A stretch of DNA of 64,000 nucleotides from Agrobacterium rosae. GTDB taxonomy: Bacteria; Pseudomonadota; Alphaproteobacteria; Rhizobiales; Rhizobiaceae. Within the stretch, counting starts at the first letter, position 1. Every line of letters starts with the position of its first letter. Below the pieces are notes generated by a model that was given only the letters and a program-made list of their open reading frames with translations, did no database searches and was not told the DNA's origin. Positions 46,113 through 55,510 of this stretch are shown here, piece by piece. The DNA lies in the NCBI RefSeq assembly GCF_002915175.1, contig NZ_NXEJ01000008.1, positions 219,095 to 283,094 on the forward strand, given 5' to 3'. A program made the position numbers and the translations under genes.

Positions 46113-47539
46113 TGGCAAAGCAAGTCAGTACCCCCGTCAAAGCCGCAGTCGAAAGCGATCGGATCGGCTTTTTCGGGAAGATCCAGAGCCACGGGGATTT
46201 CATTTCCGAGGGTATGGACCGCGATCTCATCGGCGCTCTTGACGGCTGGATTCAAGCCGGCATGCACGCTTGTGCCGATGTTTTTGCGTCGCGTTGGAAT
46301 TCCGTGTTTTCGACATCCCCTCCCTTGCGCTTCATAACCGAGCGCGGAATTTGGGGCCGCAACGCCTATGCGGGTGTACTCTTGCCCAGCCGTGACAGGG
46401 TTGGCCGTAGATATCCACTGGTCGTGCTAGCTCAACTGGCACACTTCAACCAGCACCCAAGGACGCTCTATCTTGATGATACGTGGTTCATGGCCGCAGA
46501 AGCGGTAGCTGAAACCTCCATGACATCAGAATTCGACATGCAGCGTTTTACGACGTCGGTCAAACGATTGCGCATGCCCAAACCAAAGGGCGAGGATGAA
46601 GACGTACAGTTTTCGACCCGTTCAGGCGAACCCATAAGCCTGTGGTGGTACATCGATGCTGACACCCGCCGTGCCCGCGGAATGAAATTCGAAGGCAAGC
46701 CGGCGGCGACGGATTTCGTGCGGCTCTTTCGTGATCAGACATCTACAGATGAAGGAGATGCACCGTCGAGCCCGAAGCCCGCTCAAAAGGTCGCTGCCGA
46801 CATCAAGCCCGCAGCCCAGCCAAAGCCTGCTGCCGCGCCGAAACCACCGCCGCAAGAGGCCCCCGCCGCTCCGCTCATCTACAGTTACGCCACCCATCCG
46901 GGAACACGCCTCAGCGTCAATGCGGATGCACTGTTCGTGTCCAAGAGCCCTGCTCTCTTCGCGATTGCCGATGGTGTGGGAGACGGCAATGCAGCGGTTG
47001 AGGCTGCACGGCTGACGACGAATGCGTTGACCGACGTTGCCAGCAACGATCAGGCCGAATTTGTCACTCAGGATATCAAAGGCAAACTCGGAACGGTCAA
47101 CAGCCTGCTGCTTTCGCGCCAGTTCGGGACGGACGCGCAAAGGCCGATGGCGAGCGTCGTTGTGGCATCTTTGGTCGAGAAGACGCTGACCGTCTTATGG
47201 TCGGGCGATGCGCGCGCCTATCTGCTGCGTGACGGCACCATGCACATGTTGTCGCGCGATCATGTCATCGTCGGCATGAAAAAGCAGCTGTCACAATGCC
47301 TGGGCCTTTCCCAGCAATTCCGCCCCGATGCCTTTGGCGAAGAATGGGGCTTACATGACCGCCTATTGCTATGCAGTTTCCCGCTGATGCAGGCGTTGAA
47401 AGAGCGCGTCGTTGCGGAAATTCTGCAGGAAACGCCGATCAACGATTGCGCCAACGCGCTGGTGCAGGAAGCACTGATCGAAAACATCCGGGACAATATC
47501 AGCGCCATCGTGATCGGAAATCGGCTTGAGCAACGCTAA
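46112..47539 (+). CDS. tagF-pppA: TagF-PppA fusion, T6SS post-translational repressor
   Basis: This 475-residue protein has a TagF domain (about residues 15-200; GFFGKIQSHGDFISEGM, FITERGIWGRNAYAGVLLPS), a Pro/Ala/Lys-rich linker (about 215-253) and a PP2C-type phosphatase domain (about 258-470; LFAIADGVGDGN at 282-293, VLWSGDARAYLLRDGTMHML). The phosphatase counteracts PpkA, and TagF represses by binding Fha; the two are fused in Agrobacterium. The first PP2C motif reads VNADAL in place of the usual NED/NQD. It starts 82 bases after tssM behind a short leader frame. Confidence 0.93.
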   Translation: MAKQVSTPVKAAVESDRIGFFGKIQSHGDFISEGMDRDLIGALDGWIQAGMHACADVFASRWNSVFSTSPPLRFITERGIWGRNAYAGVLLPSRDRVGRRYPLVVLAQLAHFNQHPRTLYLDDTWFMAAEAVAETSMTSEFDMQRFTTSVKRLRMPKPKGEDEDVQFSTRSGEPISLWWYIDADTRRARGMKFEGKPAATDFVRLFRDQTSTDEGDAPSSPKPAQKVAADIKPAAQPKPAAAPKPPPQEAPAAPLIYSYATHPGTRLSVNADALFVSKSPALFAIADGVGDGNAAVEAARLTTNALTDVASNDQAEFVTQDIKGKLGTVNSLLLSRQFGTDAQRPMASVVVASLVEKTLTVLWSGDARAYLLRDGTMHMLSRDHVIVGMKKQLSQCLGLSQQFRPDAFGEEWGLHDRLLLCSFPLMQALKERVVAEILQETPINDCANALVQEALIENIRDNISAIVIGNRLEQR

Positions 47540-48386
47540 CGATGTTGCCAAGCATTTTGCCGATTTGTTGGCTGCGATACGACAGTCTGAAAGACCTGAT
47601 GACGTCATAGATCGTATTCGTGACGCGCTCGATCGCAAGGCGTCCGCATTGTCTCAGCAAAATCCTGTTTTCATCGAGAACAGTTTCACGCTCGAGGCCG
47701 TGGCCTATGAGACGGAAAGCACGCAGATTTTGCAGGTAACACATCGCGACCTGCGCACATCATTCGCTCTTAAGACGGTCCCGGAGAAAGCGCGTGATGA
47801 CGCGTTTCTTGTTCAGAACCTGCGAAGAGAAGCCGAAATAGGCCTTTCCATGCGCCATCCATGCCTTCACGAAGTGTCCGCACTTCTACGGTTGCCTGAT
47901 GGACGGCCCGGTCTCTTGCAACCGTGGACACCTGTGTCACTCGCGTCTGTGCTAACAGACGGGACACTGACGCGAGATGAGATCAGCACTGTTTTGGACC
48001 GGGTTCTTGGGGCTGTCGCCGCTCTCCATGCCAAGGATTATGTCCATGGCGATATCACGGCTGCAAACATCCTGCTCCCTGATGGAAATCTGGAAAAGGC
48101 GAGGCTCGCGGATTTCAGCATCACGCTAAAAACCGGCGAACACTACAGCATGCATGGTATCGACTATGCAGGTTCGCCGGAATTTTCGCCAGCGGAGCAA
48201 ATGGCTGGCTCGGCTGCAGCACATCCGCTTTATGACATTTATTCAGTCGGTAAGCTTGCGCAGCGACTGCTGAGTGCCACGGGTTCAGACGAACATGAAA
48301 AGCTGGTCAGATTTGCGCAGCTATGCACCGCGGAGGACGCATCGAAGCGCCCTCAATCTGCTGAAGACGCGGCTCTTTTTCTCTAG
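47526..48386 (+). CDS. ppkA: T6SS serine/threonine kinase PpkA-like (ImpN)
   Basis: This 286-residue kinase would phosphorylate TssL to switch on secretion. The fold is readable: ATP-binding Lys83 (FALKTV), catalytic loop HGDITAANILL with Asp176 and Asn181, metal-binding Asp196 in ADFS, and AGSPEFSPAEQ. HGD replaces the common HRD and DFS replaces DFG. No membrane helix or periplasmic domain is seen, so it is soluble, unlike the PpkA of Pseudomonas. It starts at TTG and overlaps tagF-pppA by 14 bases, so kinase and phosphatase are made together. It is the last gene of the imp operon. Confidence 0.88.
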   Translation: MSNANDVAKHFADLLAAIRQSERPDDVIDRIRDALDRKASALSQQNPVFIENSFTLEAVAYETESTQILQVTHRDLRTSFALKTVPEKARDDAFLVQNLRREAEIGLSMRHPCLHEVSALLRLPDGRPGLLQPWTPVSLASVLTDGTLTRDEISTVLDRVLGAVAALHAKDYVHGDITAANILLPDGNLEKARLADFSITLKTGEHYSMHGIDYAGSPEFSPAEQMAGSAAAHPLYDIYSVGKLAQRLLSATGSDEHEKLVRFAQLCTAEDASKRPQSAEDAALFL

Positions 48387-48424
48387 GCGGAAGCGGCGCT
48401 ATGTGAACGTCGCCTCATTCGATA

Positions 48425-49561
48425 TCAGTTGGAACCGCCAGGCTGAGGCGCAGCGGCCGTTGGCACGCTCTTCTGGAAAACAGTCAACAGCTTTGCCGAA
48501 TCCACCAGCGGTGCGTTGCTTGCATAGAGAACATCGCCCTTTTGCATTTGGAAGAGCTGCATCAAGGCGATGCTGGACGCATCGCGCATATTGACGTGGT
48601 AGATCACCGGCTTCATGGTCGGTACGAAAGCCACCGGATCCTTGGAGCCGGACGGCGATTTCGTCGGTACGTTAACGACCTCGTTGCGGAAGACGTAGAC
48701 ATTGCGGGCGTCAGCGCGATCATCCAGCAGACCGCCGGAACGACCAACGGCCTGGGCGAGTGTCATCTTGCCGGTTTCGAATTGGAATTCGCCAGCGCTC
48801 TTGAATGCGCCAAGTGCGGTGAAGCTCGACGCATCACCATCGATCATGATCTGGTCGTCAGGCGACAAGCGAATATTCTGGCGATCCTCGCGCATGATAC
48901 GGTCGAGAGACGCGCTGGCGCGCTGTGTGCCACGCACAACGGTCACCTGCGCAGCACCCGGCGCTACAGTCGGGCCGCCAGACTGGTTGATCGCATCGAG
49001 AACCCGTTCCTGGCGGGCAGTCAAGGCAAGCTTGCCGGGCGTCTTGACAGCGCCACTCAGCATAACCGCACTTGTCGGCTTCTCCACAACCGTAACAACC
49101 GCTTGAGGATTGACCGCAGAGCCCTTGAGACCGGTCACGACCTGCGACTGCAAGCCCTCCGGCGTCGAGTCGATCACGCGCTTTTTGCCGATAAAGGGCA
49201 GATTGACGCTGCCACCTTGATCAACCGTGAAGCGTCCAAGATTGAGCGTCTTGCTCTGAGTGGACGAGAAAAGTCCATCTTCGCCGGTATCAAGTACAGT
49301 GATGTCGATAACGTCGCCGCGACGCAGGCGTTGTGCGTTATAGCCAGTATTACGCAGAGCAGTGAGACCCGGACCGGTCGAACTTTCAATCAAAGACGAA
49401 GACATTGGCGTGGCTGGCGCGTTAGCCAACTCTATAACGCGGATTTTTTCATTGGTGTGGGGAAGCGTTGCTGACCTGATATTGCCAGCAGTCGGACCGT
49501 CGGAGGGCTTCGCACAACCGCTCAACAAAGCCAAAAGGAGTACGGACACGACCTTCTTCAT
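48425..49561 (-). CDS. Outer-membrane polysaccharide export lipoprotein (Wza-like)
   Basis: This 378-residue protein has a lipoprotein signal with lipobox LLSGC (Cys16), a Poly_export domain (about residues 75-160; RRGDVIDITVLDTGEDGLFS, GGSVNLPFIGKKRV) and SLBB-type domains with SAVMLSGAVKTPGKLALTAR. It would form the outer-membrane channel for an exopolysaccharide. The ATG at 49561 is used since the signal peptide starts there. No synthesis or co-polymerase genes are adjacent, so its polysaccharide is unknown. It converges on ppkA, 38 bases apart. Confidence 0.9.
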   Translation of the reverse strand: MKKVVSVLLLALLSGCAKPSDGPTAGNIRSATLPHTNEKIRVIELANAPATPMSSSLIESSTGPGLTALRNTGYNAQRLRRGDVIDITVLDTGEDGLFSSTQSKTLNLGRFTVDQGGSVNLPFIGKKRVIDSTPEGLQSQVVTGLKGSAVNPQAVVTVVEKPTSAVMLSGAVKTPGKLALTARQERVLDAINQSGGPTVAPGAAQVTVVRGTQRASASLDRIMREDRQNIRLSPDDQIMIDGDASSFTALGAFKSAGEFQFETGKMTLAQAVGRSGGLLDDRADARNVYVFRNEVVNVPTKSPSGSKDPVAFVPTMKPVIYHVNMRDASSIALMQLFQMQKGDVLYASNAPLVDSAKLLTVFQKSVPTAAAPQPGGSN

Positions 49562-49803
49562 TCCATTTCCCCGCAATAGAATCACCTACACGCAGGAATA
49601 GCATCAAGCCGTTAACTGGCAATAACTTTGAAGCTGAAAATTGAAAAACATGCGCGCTGTAACACAGCCTCTGTGTCCATTTGGCAACCAGTGACGTTAC
49701 GTGATGCGTTGAATTTTTCTATGCCCATGCGATGAAGGCGTCAACTGTTGCCGACTGACGAGCTATGCCCTTATTATCCCGTCAGCATATTGTATTCTCC
49801 CGC

Positions 49804-52137
49804 TCAATCCACAATCGCCTTTTGCGTCTTTCTTTGGCGAGACGGAGCTTTCCCTGGCTTGCCAAACAGATAGCCTTGCGCCTGGGCACAGCCCTCATCG
49901 ACAACCATTCGGTATTGGCTGTCCGTCTCGATGCCTTCAGCCGTTACCGGCAGGTCGAGGCTGCGACCGAGGCCGATGATGGCGCGCACAATGGAATGAG
50001 CATTTTCATCCTGCTTCATGGCGGCAATGAAGCTGCGGTCGATCTTGATCTTGTCGAACGGGAAGCTGCGCAGATTGCTGAGCGAAGAATATCCGGTTCC
50101 GAAATCGTCCATGACGATGGTGACGCCAAGTCCCTTGAGCTGGCGCATGGTGGAAAGCGTTATGGCCCGGTCTTTCAAGAGCGCCGCTTCCGTCATCTCA
50201 AGCTCGAGACGCAGGGGCGACAGCCCGGTTTTCTCAAGCGTCGAGCAAATCGTGTAAGCGAGATTTGCCAGAGAGAACTGGACCGGTGAGACATTGACCG
50301 CCACCTTGATATGCGGTTCCCAGCGCATGGCAGCGGAGCATGCTTCATGCAATATCCACTCCCCAAGCGAGATGATGATGCCACTTTCCTCGGCAATCGG
50401 AATGAAGACGTCCGGTGGTACCGCGCCCCGTGTCGGGTGTTGCCAACGCACCAACGCTTCGTAACTCGCCACTTCACCATTTTCCACCGAATGGACCGGC
50501 TGGTAGAGAAGCTCCAACTCGTTACGGCTGATCGCCTGGCGCAAATCCGATTCCAGCCGCCGGCGCTCTTTGGTCTCCTGATCCATCGCCGGGTCATAAA
50601 ACGCGACGATGCCACGACCGTTCATCTTGGCGCGGTAAAGTGCCATATCCGCCGCGTGCATCAGGGTTTCGTTGTCATTTCCGTTGGCCGGAAATGTTGC
50701 GATACCGATGGTGACGCCCACTGCCGTGGGATCACTGACGCAATCCATCTCACGCCGAAACGTCGATAGAATATGCTCGCCGAGATCGCGCGCGTCTTCG
50801 CTTGTGGTGCTGAAGGCGGTCAGAATAAGGAACTCGTCTCCGCCCAATCGTGCCACGAGGTCACCCGGCCGGGCAGCCTGTTGCAATATACGCGCAACGT
50901 CCTTGAGAACACGATCCCCTTCCGCATGACCGAAGAGATCGTTCACCGCTTTGAACCTGTCGAGATCCAGCGCCAGAAGAGCGAACTCATCATCGTTCTG
51001 AGCAACCGCAATATGATTTCTGAGCCGCTCCTGAAAAAGCGTCCGGTTGGCGAGGCCGGTCAGAACATCGTGGCGTGCCAGATATTCGATCTCACGCTGT
51101 GCACGGCGCTTTTCCGTCAGGTCGCGAACCGCCATCACCTCGCAGGGACGTCCGCGATATTCAATCGTCGTGACAGCCAATTCAAATGTCCGCGATCGAT
51201 CGCCACGGTTCGGAACCGCCTCGACCGCTCCGTTGCGGGGCAGGTGGGCGGCGATCCCGTCATCCGCATGCATCAGTTCCTCGGCGTTTTCACCAATGAT
51301 AGCCGCTTCGGTGGAACCGAACAGTTTCGCGAAGCGACTGTTGACCTCCACGATACGGCCATCCCGCACAACAGCAAGCCCATCCAGTGTCGCGCCCACC
51401 AGGCCTTTGAGATCCACCAGATGGCGATCAATGAGGGCTGCAACACCTGTGGCGGCGAGAATGAGGAACGTCACCCCACTGATCGCGACCATCATGAACA
51501 ACCGATCCAGCCCCTCTATCTGCGGCCCTGGCATTCCGGGGTTGGGAATGAGGATTGTGGAAGACATGGCGGTGAAATGAAGGACGAGCACGCCAAGGAT
51601 CGACGCGCTGGCGGATAGAACGACCCGCTTCCAACCGCGAAAGCTTTTGAAAAAAACAAAAGAGAGCGCAAACAGACCGAAAGCAACGACCGCGCCCACG
51701 AGGATCGGGGCTATCCGATATTCGATCGTGGCGGCGACTTGCATGCCGCCCATGCCAAAGAAATGCATTGCAGCGACGGTGAGCGTTATGATGCCGCCGG
51801 CCGACAGTGCGCCAGCGGTTTTACGCCACAAAAATTGCATGCTCAGCCAGAAGCCGAATACCGCGACAACTGCGGAAAAGGCCGTAAACGGAAAGTCGAA
51901 ACCAATCGGAACACTGCCCTGATAGGCCAACATGGCGATGAAGTGTGTCGCCCATACGCTCAAACCAGAGGCCAATGCGGCAACCAGTATCCAATAGGGC
52001 CGGCGTCTTACCGGGCTCTCTTCCGCGCGAAGCAACAGATGATAGAAGGATAGCATTCCAAGAAGCGCAATCACGCCAGCAAGCACGACGATCCGTCGAT
52101 CATGTTGCAAAGCAACACATTCTAGTACAGCGAACAC
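49804..52137 (-). CDS. MHYT-PAS-GGDEF-EAL cyclic-di-GMP protein
   Basis: This 777-residue membrane protein has an MHYT sensor of about seven helices (residues 15-240; WATHFIAMLAYQG and related repeats AMHFFGM and HFTAMSS, whose His/Met residues are proposed to bind a metal and sense a gas). A PAS domain follows (about 245-350), then GGDEF (about 355-520) with intact GGDEF and the inhibitory RPGD five residues before it, then EAL (about 530-775) with EAL, NVSPVQF, EMTEA, DDFGTGYSSL, KIDRSF and AEGIET. Both catalytic domains look active, so it may make and degrade c-di-GMP. The start is GTG. Confidence 0.93.
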   Translation of the reverse strand: MFAVLECVALQHDRRIVVLAGVIALLGMLSFYHLLLRAEESPVRRRPYWILVAALASGLSVWATHFIAMLAYQGSVPIGFDFPFTAFSAVVAVFGFWLSMQFLWRKTAGALSAGGIITLTVAAMHFFGMGGMQVAATIEYRIAPILVGAVVAFGLFALSFVFFKSFRGWKRVVLSASASILGVLVLHFTAMSSTILIPNPGMPGPQIEGLDRLFMMVAISGVTFLILAATGVAALIDRHLVDLKGLVGATLDGLAVVRDGRIVEVNSRFAKLFGSTEAAIIGENAEELMHADDGIAAHLPRNGAVEAVPNRGDRSRTFELAVTTIEYRGRPCEVMAVRDLTEKRRAQREIEYLARHDVLTGLANRTLFQERLRNHIAVAQNDDEFALLALDLDRFKAVNDLFGHAEGDRVLKDVARILQQAARPGDLVARLGGDEFLILTAFSTTSEDARDLGEHILSTFRREMDCVSDPTAVGVTIGIATFPANGNDNETLMHAADMALYRAKMNGRGIVAFYDPAMDQETKERRRLESDLRQAISRNELELLYQPVHSVENGEVASYEALVRWQHPTRGAVPPDVFIPIAEESGIIISLGEWILHEACSAAMRWEPHIKVAVNVSPVQFSLANLAYTICSTLEKTGLSPLRLELEMTEAALLKDRAITLSTMRQLKGLGVTIVMDDFGTGYSSLSNLRSFPFDKIKIDRSFIAAMKQDENAHSIVRAIIGLGRSLDLPVTAEGIETDSQYRMVVDEGCAQAQGYLFGKPGKAPSRQRKTQKAIVD

Positions 52138-52239
52138 TGGGCCAATACCCCCAATAATGAAGCAACCGACTATGTGTATTAGTACAGTTAAATTTAGAAA
52201 TTACTAATCCAAATTGTAGTAGATGGCTCCTACGCAAAG

Positions 52240-52260
52240 AAACCCGCGCAAGGCGGGTTT
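52240..52260 (-). terminator. Terminator of the small secreted protein gene
   Basis: AAACCCGC (52240-52247) and GCGGGTTT (52253-52260) form an 8-bp stem with a 5-base loop. On the minus strand it is followed by CTTTG. It lies about 45 bases past the stop at 52305 and before the MHYT gene promoter. Confidence 0.75.
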
Positions 52261-52304
52261 CGGTAGGTGAAAAATTTTGAAGTATGCACGCTTTAGATGC
52301 AGAC

Positions 52305-52646
52305 TTAGATTTCAGGGCAACCACGTTCATTCGCGAATGTGATGGTGTCCTGACCACGTCGTGTAAAGCCTTCCACGACAACGCGGCGGGGTGTAACGCG
52401 AACGATTTCAGGGTCACGAAGGCCGGATGCGCGTGCGGCTGCACGGGCTTCGCGCTCGCCACATCCGCGGCCACGGGGCGGAGGTCCACGGCGGTCCATG
52501 TCTCGGTCACGGTCTCGAATGACCGGACGCACGCCATCACGGCCAATCCGCAGTTCCATGTCCTGCGCATGGGCAGGTGCAGTCATAACGAAACTAGACG
52601 CTGCCATCGTAATGGCCACGCCAGCAATCTGGATCACCTTGAACAT
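52305..52646 (-). CDS. Small secreted basic protein of unknown function
   Basis: This 113-residue protein has a Sec signal peptide (MFKVIQIAGVAITMAASSFV, cleavage near AHA-QD). The mature part is rich in Arg, Asp and Gly (RDRDRDMDRRGPPPRGRG), with two cysteines, CGEREARAAARASGLRDPEI and the end ERGCPEI. I do not recognise a domain; proteins of this style are common in Rhizobiaceae. AGGAGG precedes the ATG at 52646. A perfect EcfG promoter lies 52 bases upstream, so it is probably a periplasmic stress protein. Confidence 0.78.
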   Translation of the reverse strand: MFKVIQIAGVAITMAASSFVMTAPAHAQDMELRIGRDGVRPVIRDRDRDMDRRGPPPRGRGCGEREARAAARASGLRDPEIVRVTPRRVVVEGFTRRGQDTITFANERGCPEI

Positions 52647-52697
52647 ATTTTCCTCCTGGGTGCCTTGCGTTGGCACACGTCAATTTCACGAGGTAAT

Positions 52698-52722
52698 AAC
52701 GCAGATGTGAGTTGCTTGTTCC
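52698..52722 (-). promoter_or_regulatory. EcfG-type (general stress) promoter
   Basis: The minus strand reads GGAAC-N16-CGTT, a perfect consensus match. The -10 (52698-52701) lies 52 bases before the ATG of the small secreted protein gene. It sits between the terminator of the peptide-transport operon and that gene, so it can serve only the latter. Confidence 0.7.
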
Positions 52723-52732
52723 TTGGCACCAA

Positions 52733-52762
52733 AAAGGAAACGCCCGACCGCTAGGCCGGGCG
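52733..52762 (-). terminator. Terminator of the oligopeptide transport operon
   Basis: CGCCCGACC (52741-52749) pairs with GGCCGGGCG (52754-52762) with one internal mismatch, five bases after the ATPase stop. On the minus strand it runs into TTTCCTTTTTGG. This is a strong intrinsic terminator. Confidence 0.85.
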
Positions 52763-52767
52763 CTCCA

Positions 52768-54378
52768 TTATGCTGCAACATCAGCTGTAAATGCGGACTT
52801 GATGAGCGTTTTCGTGTAGTCCGCCGTTGGACTATTGAAGATGGCGTCGGTTTCACCCTCTTCAACGATCTTTCCATCTTTCATCACAATGACATAATCC
52901 GAGATCGCCTTGATCACGGACAAGTCGTGGCTGATGAAGATGTAGGAAAGACCGTGGGCTTTCTGAAGATCGCGCAACAGATCGATCACCTGCCCCTGAA
53001 CCGAACGGTCGAGTGCCGATGTCGGCTCATCCAGAATGACCACATCAGGCTTGAGGATGATGGCACGCGCGATGGCGATACGCTGACGCTGCCCGCCGGA
53101 GAACTCGTGCGGGTAACGGTTACGCGCCGCAGGGTCGAGGCCGACTTCAGTCAGCGCCTCGATGGCGCGCTTATCCCGCTCCGCCCGGCTGAGGTCCGGC
53201 GCATGCACGTAAAGCCCCTCAGTGATGATTTCCCCCACCGTCTGGCGGGGCGACAAGGAACCATAAGGATCTTGAAACACCAGCTGAAGCTGGCGGCGCA
53301 TCGGCCGCATGGCCTTTCTATCGAGACCGGATATTTCCTTCTTGCCGAAGAAAAGCCGTCCGGTCGATGGCGTCAGCCGCAGCAGCGCCCGTCCCAGCGT
53401 GGATTTGCCCGAGCCGGATTCTCCGACGATGCCGATGGTCTGGCCTTGGCGCAGATTGACATTGACGCCATCCACTGCGCGGAAAGCGCTGGCCTTGGTG
53501 AACAGGCCACCTGGTATCTGATAATCCACTGTCACGTTCTGGCCAGCCAGCACCACCGGCGCTTCCGGGCCGACCTGCGGTTTGTGACCACTTGGTTCGG
53601 CATCCAGCAACATCTTCGTATAATCCGCTTGCGGGCGTTCGAAGATGTCCTGCGTGGTGCCTGTCTCAACGATCTCGCCACGGCGCATGACTGCGACGCG
53701 ATCGGCAAAATGCCTTACGACACCCAGATCATGGGTTATGAGAACGACGGCCATGCCAAAGCGTTTTTGCAAGGATTTGAGCAGGTCTAGAATTTGCGCC
53801 TGAATGGTCACATCGAGTGCCGTTGTCGGCTCGTCCGCAATCAGCAAATCCGGCTCATTAGCAAGCGCCATGGCAATCATCACACGCTGACGCTGACCAC
53901 CCGAGAGTTCGTGCGGATAACTATCGATACGACGCTTGGGGTCGGGGATGCCAACCAGTTGCAACAGTTCCAGAACGCGCGCCCGTGCTTCACTGCGGCT
54001 GCCGCCTCGATGATACAGAATCGGTTCCGCAATCTGCTTGCCGATCGTATAGAGCGGGTCGAGCGAGGTCATCGGCTCCTGAAAGATCATGGTGATCTTC
54101 GCACCCCTGATATCGTTCAGCTCGTTGACCGGCAGGCCGATCAACTCACGGCCCCGGTATTTTGCCGACCCTTCGGACTGGCCGTTACCGGCAAGCAGAC
54201 CCATGATACCCATCATCGTCTGGCTCTTGCCGGAACCGGATTCACCGACGACGGCTAAGGTTTCACCCTGCTTTACATCCAGATCGATGCCTTTGACGGC
54301 GCTCACCGTCCCATCGGGTGTCGCAAAGTTCACCTTCAGGCCGCGGACATTGAGTATGGTTTCAGATGTCGTATTCAT
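52768..54378 (-). CDS. Oligopeptide ABC transporter fused double ATPase
   Basis: This 536-residue protein fuses two peptide-transport ATPases (DppD-like and DppF-like), as in YejF or GsiA. Domain 1 has [15 protein letters not shown], the signature [16 protein letters not shown] and [12 protein letters not shown]. Domain 2 has [30 protein letters not shown] and [12 protein letters not shown]. The ATG at 54378 is next to the permease stop, so the genes are coupled. It powers the two permeases encoded upstream. Confidence 0.94.
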   Translation of the reverse strand: MNTTSETILNVRGLKVNFATPDGTVSAVKGIDLDVKQGETLAVVGESGSGKSQTMMGIMGLLAGNGQSEGSAKYRGRELIGLPVNELNDIRGAKITMIFQEPMTSLDPLYTIGKQIAEPILYHRGGSRSEARARVLELLQLVGIPDPKRRIDSYPHELSGGQRQRVMIAMALANEPDLLIADEPTTALDVTIQAQILDLLKSLQKRFGMAVVLITHDLGVVRHFADRVAVMRRGEIVETGTTQDIFERPQADYTKMLLDAEPSGHKPQVGPEAPVVLAGQNVTVDYQIPGGLFTKASAFRAVDGVNVNLRQGQTIGIVGESGSGKSTLGRALLRLTPSTGRLFFGKKEISGLDRKAMRPMRRQLQLVFQDPYGSLSPRQTVGEIITEGLYVHAPDLSRAERDKRAIEALTEVGLDPAARNRYPHEFSGGQRQRIAIARAIILKPDVVILDEPTSALDRSVQGQVIDLLRDLQKAHGLSYIFISHDLSVIKAISDYVIVMKDGKIVEEGETDAIFNSPTADYTKTLIKSAFTADVAA

Positions 54379-54379
54379 A

Positions 54380-55510
54380 TCAACGATCCTTGGGATCGAG
54401 CGCATCACGCAACCCGTCGCCCACGAAGTTCAGAGAAAACAGCGTCATCACGAAGAAGATCGCCGGGAATATCAGCAGCCACGGGGCCGACTGCATATTG
54501 CTGGCACCTTCGGAAATCAGCGCGCCCCAACTGGTCAACGGCGCTTGCACACCCAAACCGAGGAAGGAGAGGAAGCTTTCTAGAAGGATGACCTTCGGCA
54601 CCACAACGGTCACGAAAACAACGACCGGGCCGATGGTGTTGGGAATGATGTGACGGCGGATAATCTGCCAGTCGGTCAATCCCAGAGCCTGTGCGGCACC
54701 GACGAACTCCCGCCGTTTCAGCGCCAGTGTCTGGCCACGCACGATGCGCGCCATATCCAGCCATTCCACTGCCCCGATAACGAGGAAAATAAGAATGAAA
54801 CTTCGCCCGAAGAAAACGACGAGCACGACAACGAGAAACACGAAGGGAAGCGAATAGAGAATTTCCACGAAACGCATCATGGCGTTATCGACACGCCCGC
54901 CGATATAGCCGGCCGTCGCGCCATAAACGACACCGATCCCAAGTGAGACAAGGCTTGCCAGCACGCCAACGGCAATCGATATCTGCCCACCCAGCATGAT
55001 GCGCACGAGAAGATCGCGACCATTGCTATCGGTGCCGAAGAAGAAATATTCGCGGTTCACATCGCCGGTAAGTTTCAAGGTGCGGCCATCGTCTTCGGTG
55101 GCCACGACCTTCGTATTTTCGAACTCGTTAGCGCGGTCGAAATAACGCGTTGTGCGCGGATCGACCGCCGTTGCCGATGTCACGGTTGCGGTGAAAGTCT
55201 GGCCTTCAACGGCAAACTCCTTCAAGTCGACACGCGCGCGACCTGCAATGCCCTCCATGACGCTCTGAAGGTTCGTCACATCTGGACGCGCTTCCAAGCT
55301 CGGTGGCACGGAGACGTAGGACGAGAACACCTGATCATAGGTGTGGCTGACAAAATGCGGTCCAAGAAACGAGAACAGCGTGATCAGCACGAGCATGAGC
55401 GCTCCGGCCATGGCGGCTGTGTTTCTTCGAAACCGCATTGTTGCGAGCTGGAAGAGGCTTCGGCTTTTCACCGAAGGGGAAACGGCTGTTATGCCGGGGA
55501 TATCAGTCAT
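54380..55510 (-). CDS. Oligopeptide ABC transporter permease, DppC/OppC type
   Basis: This 376-residue inner-membrane permease has an OppC-type N-terminal helix (about residues 40-60), an unusually long periplasmic insert (about residues 65-175) before the permease domain, and the EAA-like loop REFVGAAQALGLTDWQIIRRH. The ATG at 55510 overlaps the DppB-type gene by 8 bases and was chosen over a much longer frame that runs back through that gene. The C-terminal LSFLGLGVQAPLTSWGALIS is typical. Confidence 0.92.
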   Translation of the reverse strand: MTDIPGITAVSPSVKSRSLFQLATMRFRRNTAAMAGALMLVLITLFSFLGPHFVSHTYDQVFSSYVSVPPSLEARPDVTNLQSVMEGIAGRARVDLKEFAVEGQTFTATVTSATAVDPRTTRYFDRANEFENTKVVATEDDGRTLKLTGDVNREYFFFGTDSNGRDLLVRIMLGGQISIAVGVLASLVSLGIGVVYGATAGYIGGRVDNAMMRFVEILYSLPFVFLVVVLVVFFGRSFILIFLVIGAVEWLDMARIVRGQTLALKRREFVGAAQALGLTDWQIIRRHIIPNTIGPVVVFVTVVVPKVILLESFLSFLGLGVQAPLTSWGALISEGASNMQSAPWLLIFPAIFFVMTLFSLNFVGDGLRDALDPKDR

